Below, one piece after another: positions 62,125 through 64,000 of a stretch of DNA of 64,000 nt. Under the pieces are notes generated by a model. That model worked only from the letters and a program-made list of their open reading frames with translations, ran no database searches and had not been told where the DNA came from. Source of the DNA: Candidatus Woesebacteria bacterium (GTDB taxonomy: Bacteria > Patescibacteriota > Microgenomatia > UBA1406 > GWC2-37-13); contig JAGQLS010000003.1 in the NCBI GenBank assembly GCA_020429045.1, forward strand, positions 1 through 64,000. Reading direction: 5' to 3'. A program made the translations under genes and the position numbers. Positions within the stretch are counted from its first letter, which is position 1, and each line of letters opens with the position of its first letter.

Positions 62125-63050
62125 CTATATGCACCGTAAGGTTTTTCTTGGCTCAACAACTGCTTTAGTCTCTCCATCATTTTGTGCAGTTCATCAATAT
62201 CTTTATCTTCAAAATAGAAAAACCGCCCCAGTCTTATAAAGCGCATAATTTGATGAAGTCTTAATTTATCTTGATCAATAGCTTTTCCATAACCTTCCTC
62301 AATTGCGTTTAAGATACTGTCGTTTTCTCTGAACGTAAGGGTGGCAAAATCTCGTGTTGGAGGACCTGCAAGTGAGTCAACCCAATCAATCAAAATAGGT
62401 TTCCCATTTTGCCACATTACATTTCGATCATTTGCATCATCGTGAACCAAAGTTGAGTCTTCCCATAAGAATTTGTTTAGATTTTTTGCGACTTCCTTTT
62501 TTGCTTGATTAATAATTTCTAATGCCCAAGAGTACTCAGCGGGTAAATCACTAAAGTCCTGCTCATCTAGCTCAGCTAATGCAAATTTTTCAAAACTATC
62601 AAATCTTTCCTTTTGCTCATGAAGTGCTCCAAAATAATCAAGTTTGATCTGATGTACTTGTCTTAGTAGTTTTCCAAGTTCTACTAAATATTCTTTTTTA
62701 CTCCAATTTCGTTCATCCCTCAAACTTCTAGCTGTGCCACCTGGAATGTATTTGCTTATTTGCCACCCGTTTTTGAAAATCGGATGGTCATAGGAAGAAT
62801 AAAGTATTTCTTCATGAGGAATATTGTGTTGCTTTAATAAACCATGAATTTGCTCAAGTTTACCAGGAGGTGGCCAATGTTCAAATCTAAATATTTTTCC
62901 CACATACTTACCATCTTCACTCTCTAAAAGATAAGAATAGCTATCAGCAGACTTGAATTTCTCACCAACTTTTAAGTTAGCATTCAAAATTTTCTCGGCT
63001 GCCTTTTTTAAGGTGACTGGAAATGAATCATCAAATACTAATTCCGACAT
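62121..63050 (-). CDS. Aminoglycoside-phosphotransferase-fold kinase
   Basis: A 309-residue protein of the APH/choline-kinase fold. The catalytic loop TLVHDDANDRNVM near residue 203 has the HxDxxxxN pattern, and ILIDWVDS supplies the second aspartate. The N-lobe has GKIFRFEHW as the lysine strand. These enzymes phosphorylate small hydroxyl or amino compounds. A TATAAA lies 8 bases before the ATG. The target is unknown; a resistance role should not be assumed. Confidence 0.8.
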   Translation of the reverse strand: MSELVFDDSFPVTLKKAAEKILNANLKVGEKFKSADSYSYLLESEDGKYVGKIFRFEHWPPPGKLEQIHGLLKQHNIPHEEILYSSYDHPIFKNGWQISKYIPGGTARSLRDERNWSKKEYLVELGKLLRQVHQIKLDYFGALHEQKERFDSFEKFALAELDEQDFSDLPAEYSWALEIINQAKKEVAKNLNKFLWEDSTLVHDDANDRNVMWQNGKPILIDWVDSLAGPPTRDFATLTFRENDSILNAIEEGYGKAIDQDKLRLHQIMRFIRLGRFFYFEDKDIDELHKMMERLKQLLSQEKPYGAYS

Positions 63051-63086
63051 GCTCTAATTTTATATCTTAGCCAGGAAAAAGGCGAG

Positions 63087-63222
63087 GTGAATGATATACT
63101 ACGAGTACCGAATGATCCCTGTAGTGAAAGTACCTTACTGTTAGGGAACGATTGTTGGCATCCCGCTAAGCGGGATGATCCGTACTCGGAGAAGTTTTAC
63201 TTCTCCTGCCACGGGGTCGAAA
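63087..63222. repeat. Palindrome-rich intergenic element (REP/structured-RNA-like)
   Basis: An outer inverted repeat CGAGTAC (63102-63108) and GTACTCG (63182-63188) encloses CATCCCGCT-A-AGCGGGATG (63159-63177). It is followed by GGAGAAG-TTTTA-CTTCTCC (63188-63206). All three are perfect. ATGATCC occurs twice inside. The GC content is higher than in the neighbours. It separates two minus-strand kinase-like genes and could be a REP-type element, MITE remnant or structured leader. Any short reading frame across it is unlikely to be coding. Confidence 0.6.
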
Positions 63223-63996
63223 TTAAACTGGGTATCCACGATATTCCAAAATCTCATTTCCTCTTTCAGTAAAATCAGAATTCATTTTGGAGGCTAAAGA
63301 ATGCTCAGGAGGAAGTTGGAAAATTTCTCCCGTCATCCAGCTATAAAAATCTGCTGCACTCCGAAGATTAGATTCTAAAACTGAATTAGGATCATCTTTT
63401 GATTTATTACGTTTCATTACATCCAATCCGAGGTCCGCTACATACACAATTGCATCCTCTTGATCAAGTGGATTGATTGCTATAATGAAAGCATTATTTT
63501 GAAGAGTATATATGATACCGTCAGGATTGTCATCATTGTCGTACATACCACTTGCCGCTTCGCAAGCTCTAACCATATCGCCAATTATTCTTTCACGAGC
63601 TGACTGAGATATTTTCCTGGAAGTCTCTAGATAGTCCTGACCATTAATTTCACGATTGTTCATCCCAAGCACTTGGTAACGCCCTTTATCACTCAAGTCT
63701 TGGATTACTAAACTGGGAGTCCCATCAGCTAAAGTGACTGGTTTGAAAAGATCTGGAACGTTCACTCCATGTTTTCTTAAATAATTCCATTTATTGACTT
63801 GTTTTTTACCGTCTTCCTCGTTGATAAGTTCTTTAAAAAAATATCGACCGTGGTTGCCCCTGTATGATTCAACCTGTGCAAGCATTTTTCTTCCCTCAAT
63901 ACCAACTGGAATGTCAGCCATGCCACCATATCTAAAAACAAATCTGTTATTACCGCTACCTCTATTTATTGCAAATGCTTGTTCATTACTTTGCAT
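63223..63996 (-). CDS. Hypothetical protein with kinase-like features
   Basis: A 257-residue protein from the ATG at 63996; the true start could lie beyond the window. The N-terminal half has RYFFKELINEEDGKKQVNKW, with a lysine and glutamate in kinase-like order, then SLVIQDLSDKG. The segment IVYVADLGLDVMKRNK near residue 190 resembles a DLG metal loop. A full catalytic loop with HxD is not evident, so it may be a pseudokinase or a distant fold relative. It precedes the APH-like gene on the same strand, 172 bases away. Confidence 0.5.
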   Translation of the reverse strand: MQSNEQAFAINRGSGNNRFVFRYGGMADIPVGIEGRKMLAQVESYRGNHGRYFFKELINEEDGKKQVNKWNYLRKHGVNVPDLFKPVTLADGTPSLVIQDLSDKGRYQVLGMNNREINGQDYLETSRKISQSARERIIGDMVRACEAASGMYDNDDNPDGIIYTLQNNAFIIAINPLDQEDAIVYVADLGLDVMKRNKSKDDPNSVLESNLRSAADFYSWMTGEIFQLPPEHSLASKMNSDFTERGNEILEYRGYPV

Positions 63997-64000
63997 ATGT

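Noticed and set aside
63087-63272. A 61-codon plus-strand open frame across the palindrome region.
   Set aside because: Its sequence is dictated by the inverted repeats and it runs into the end of the minus-strand gene. There is no family resemblance or start signal.

Overview
The window is a low-GC, densely packed bacterial segment. TGA acts as an ordinary stop, genes commonly overlap by 1-30 bases, Shine-Dalgarno sites are almost absent, and at least eight gene starts lie 6-7 bases after a -10 box, as expected for leaderless mRNAs. Compact genes, many cell-surface glycan genes and this start architecture fit a Patescibacteria/CPR-type genome. That placement is inference: no rRNA or ribosomal marker is present, and no lineage can be named.

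Bases 1-39338 form a large surface-polysaccharide locus. A plus-strand run of 13 tightly packed genes (3292-17165) encodes glycosyltransferases, sugar epimerases, a ColD-like 3-dehydrase, a methyltransferase and a complete four-gene GDP-D-glycero-D-manno-heptose cassette (hddA, gmhA, gmhB, hddC). A facing minus-strand run of 13 genes (34722 down to 20285) encodes CDP-sugar synthesis (rfbF, rfbG, rfbH), a thiamine-diphosphate YerE-like enzyme that would build a two-carbon-branched dideoxy sugar, a NeuB-SAF-cupin fusion, and a self-contained sulfation module (ATP sulfurylase-APS kinase fusion, CysQ-type PAP phosphatase, sulfotransferase). Around them lie large GT-C membrane glycosyltransferases, a GtrB/DPM1-type glycosyltransferase and two flippases, with a third at 51668. 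Together these predict an exported glycan carrying heptose, 3,6-dideoxy or branched sugars, a nonulosonate-like acid and sulfate.

Bases 39340-40825 carry ogt and gmd. Bases 41091-47363 form a sugar-metabolism region with an FGGY kinase, an odd HAD protein, a eukaryote-like hexokinase, an alpha/alpha-barrel glycosidase and nagB. Bases 47496-51191 encode a 1231-residue protein with two HExxH zinc-protease motifs, which I cannot assign to a known family. After it come an RRM RNA-binding protein with a strong ribosome site and long leader, a flippase, a membrane-anchored hypothetical protein, a GT39-like glycosyltransferase and a SpoT-type HD hydrolase.

Bases 56779-64000 are accessory: a methyltransferase, a polytopic membrane protein, hypotheticals, an arginase-fold plus B3/4-domain gene pair flanked by two related small reading frames, two kinase-fold proteins, and a palindrome-rich intergenic element. 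No tRNA, rRNA, CRISPR array, transposase or integrase was recognised.
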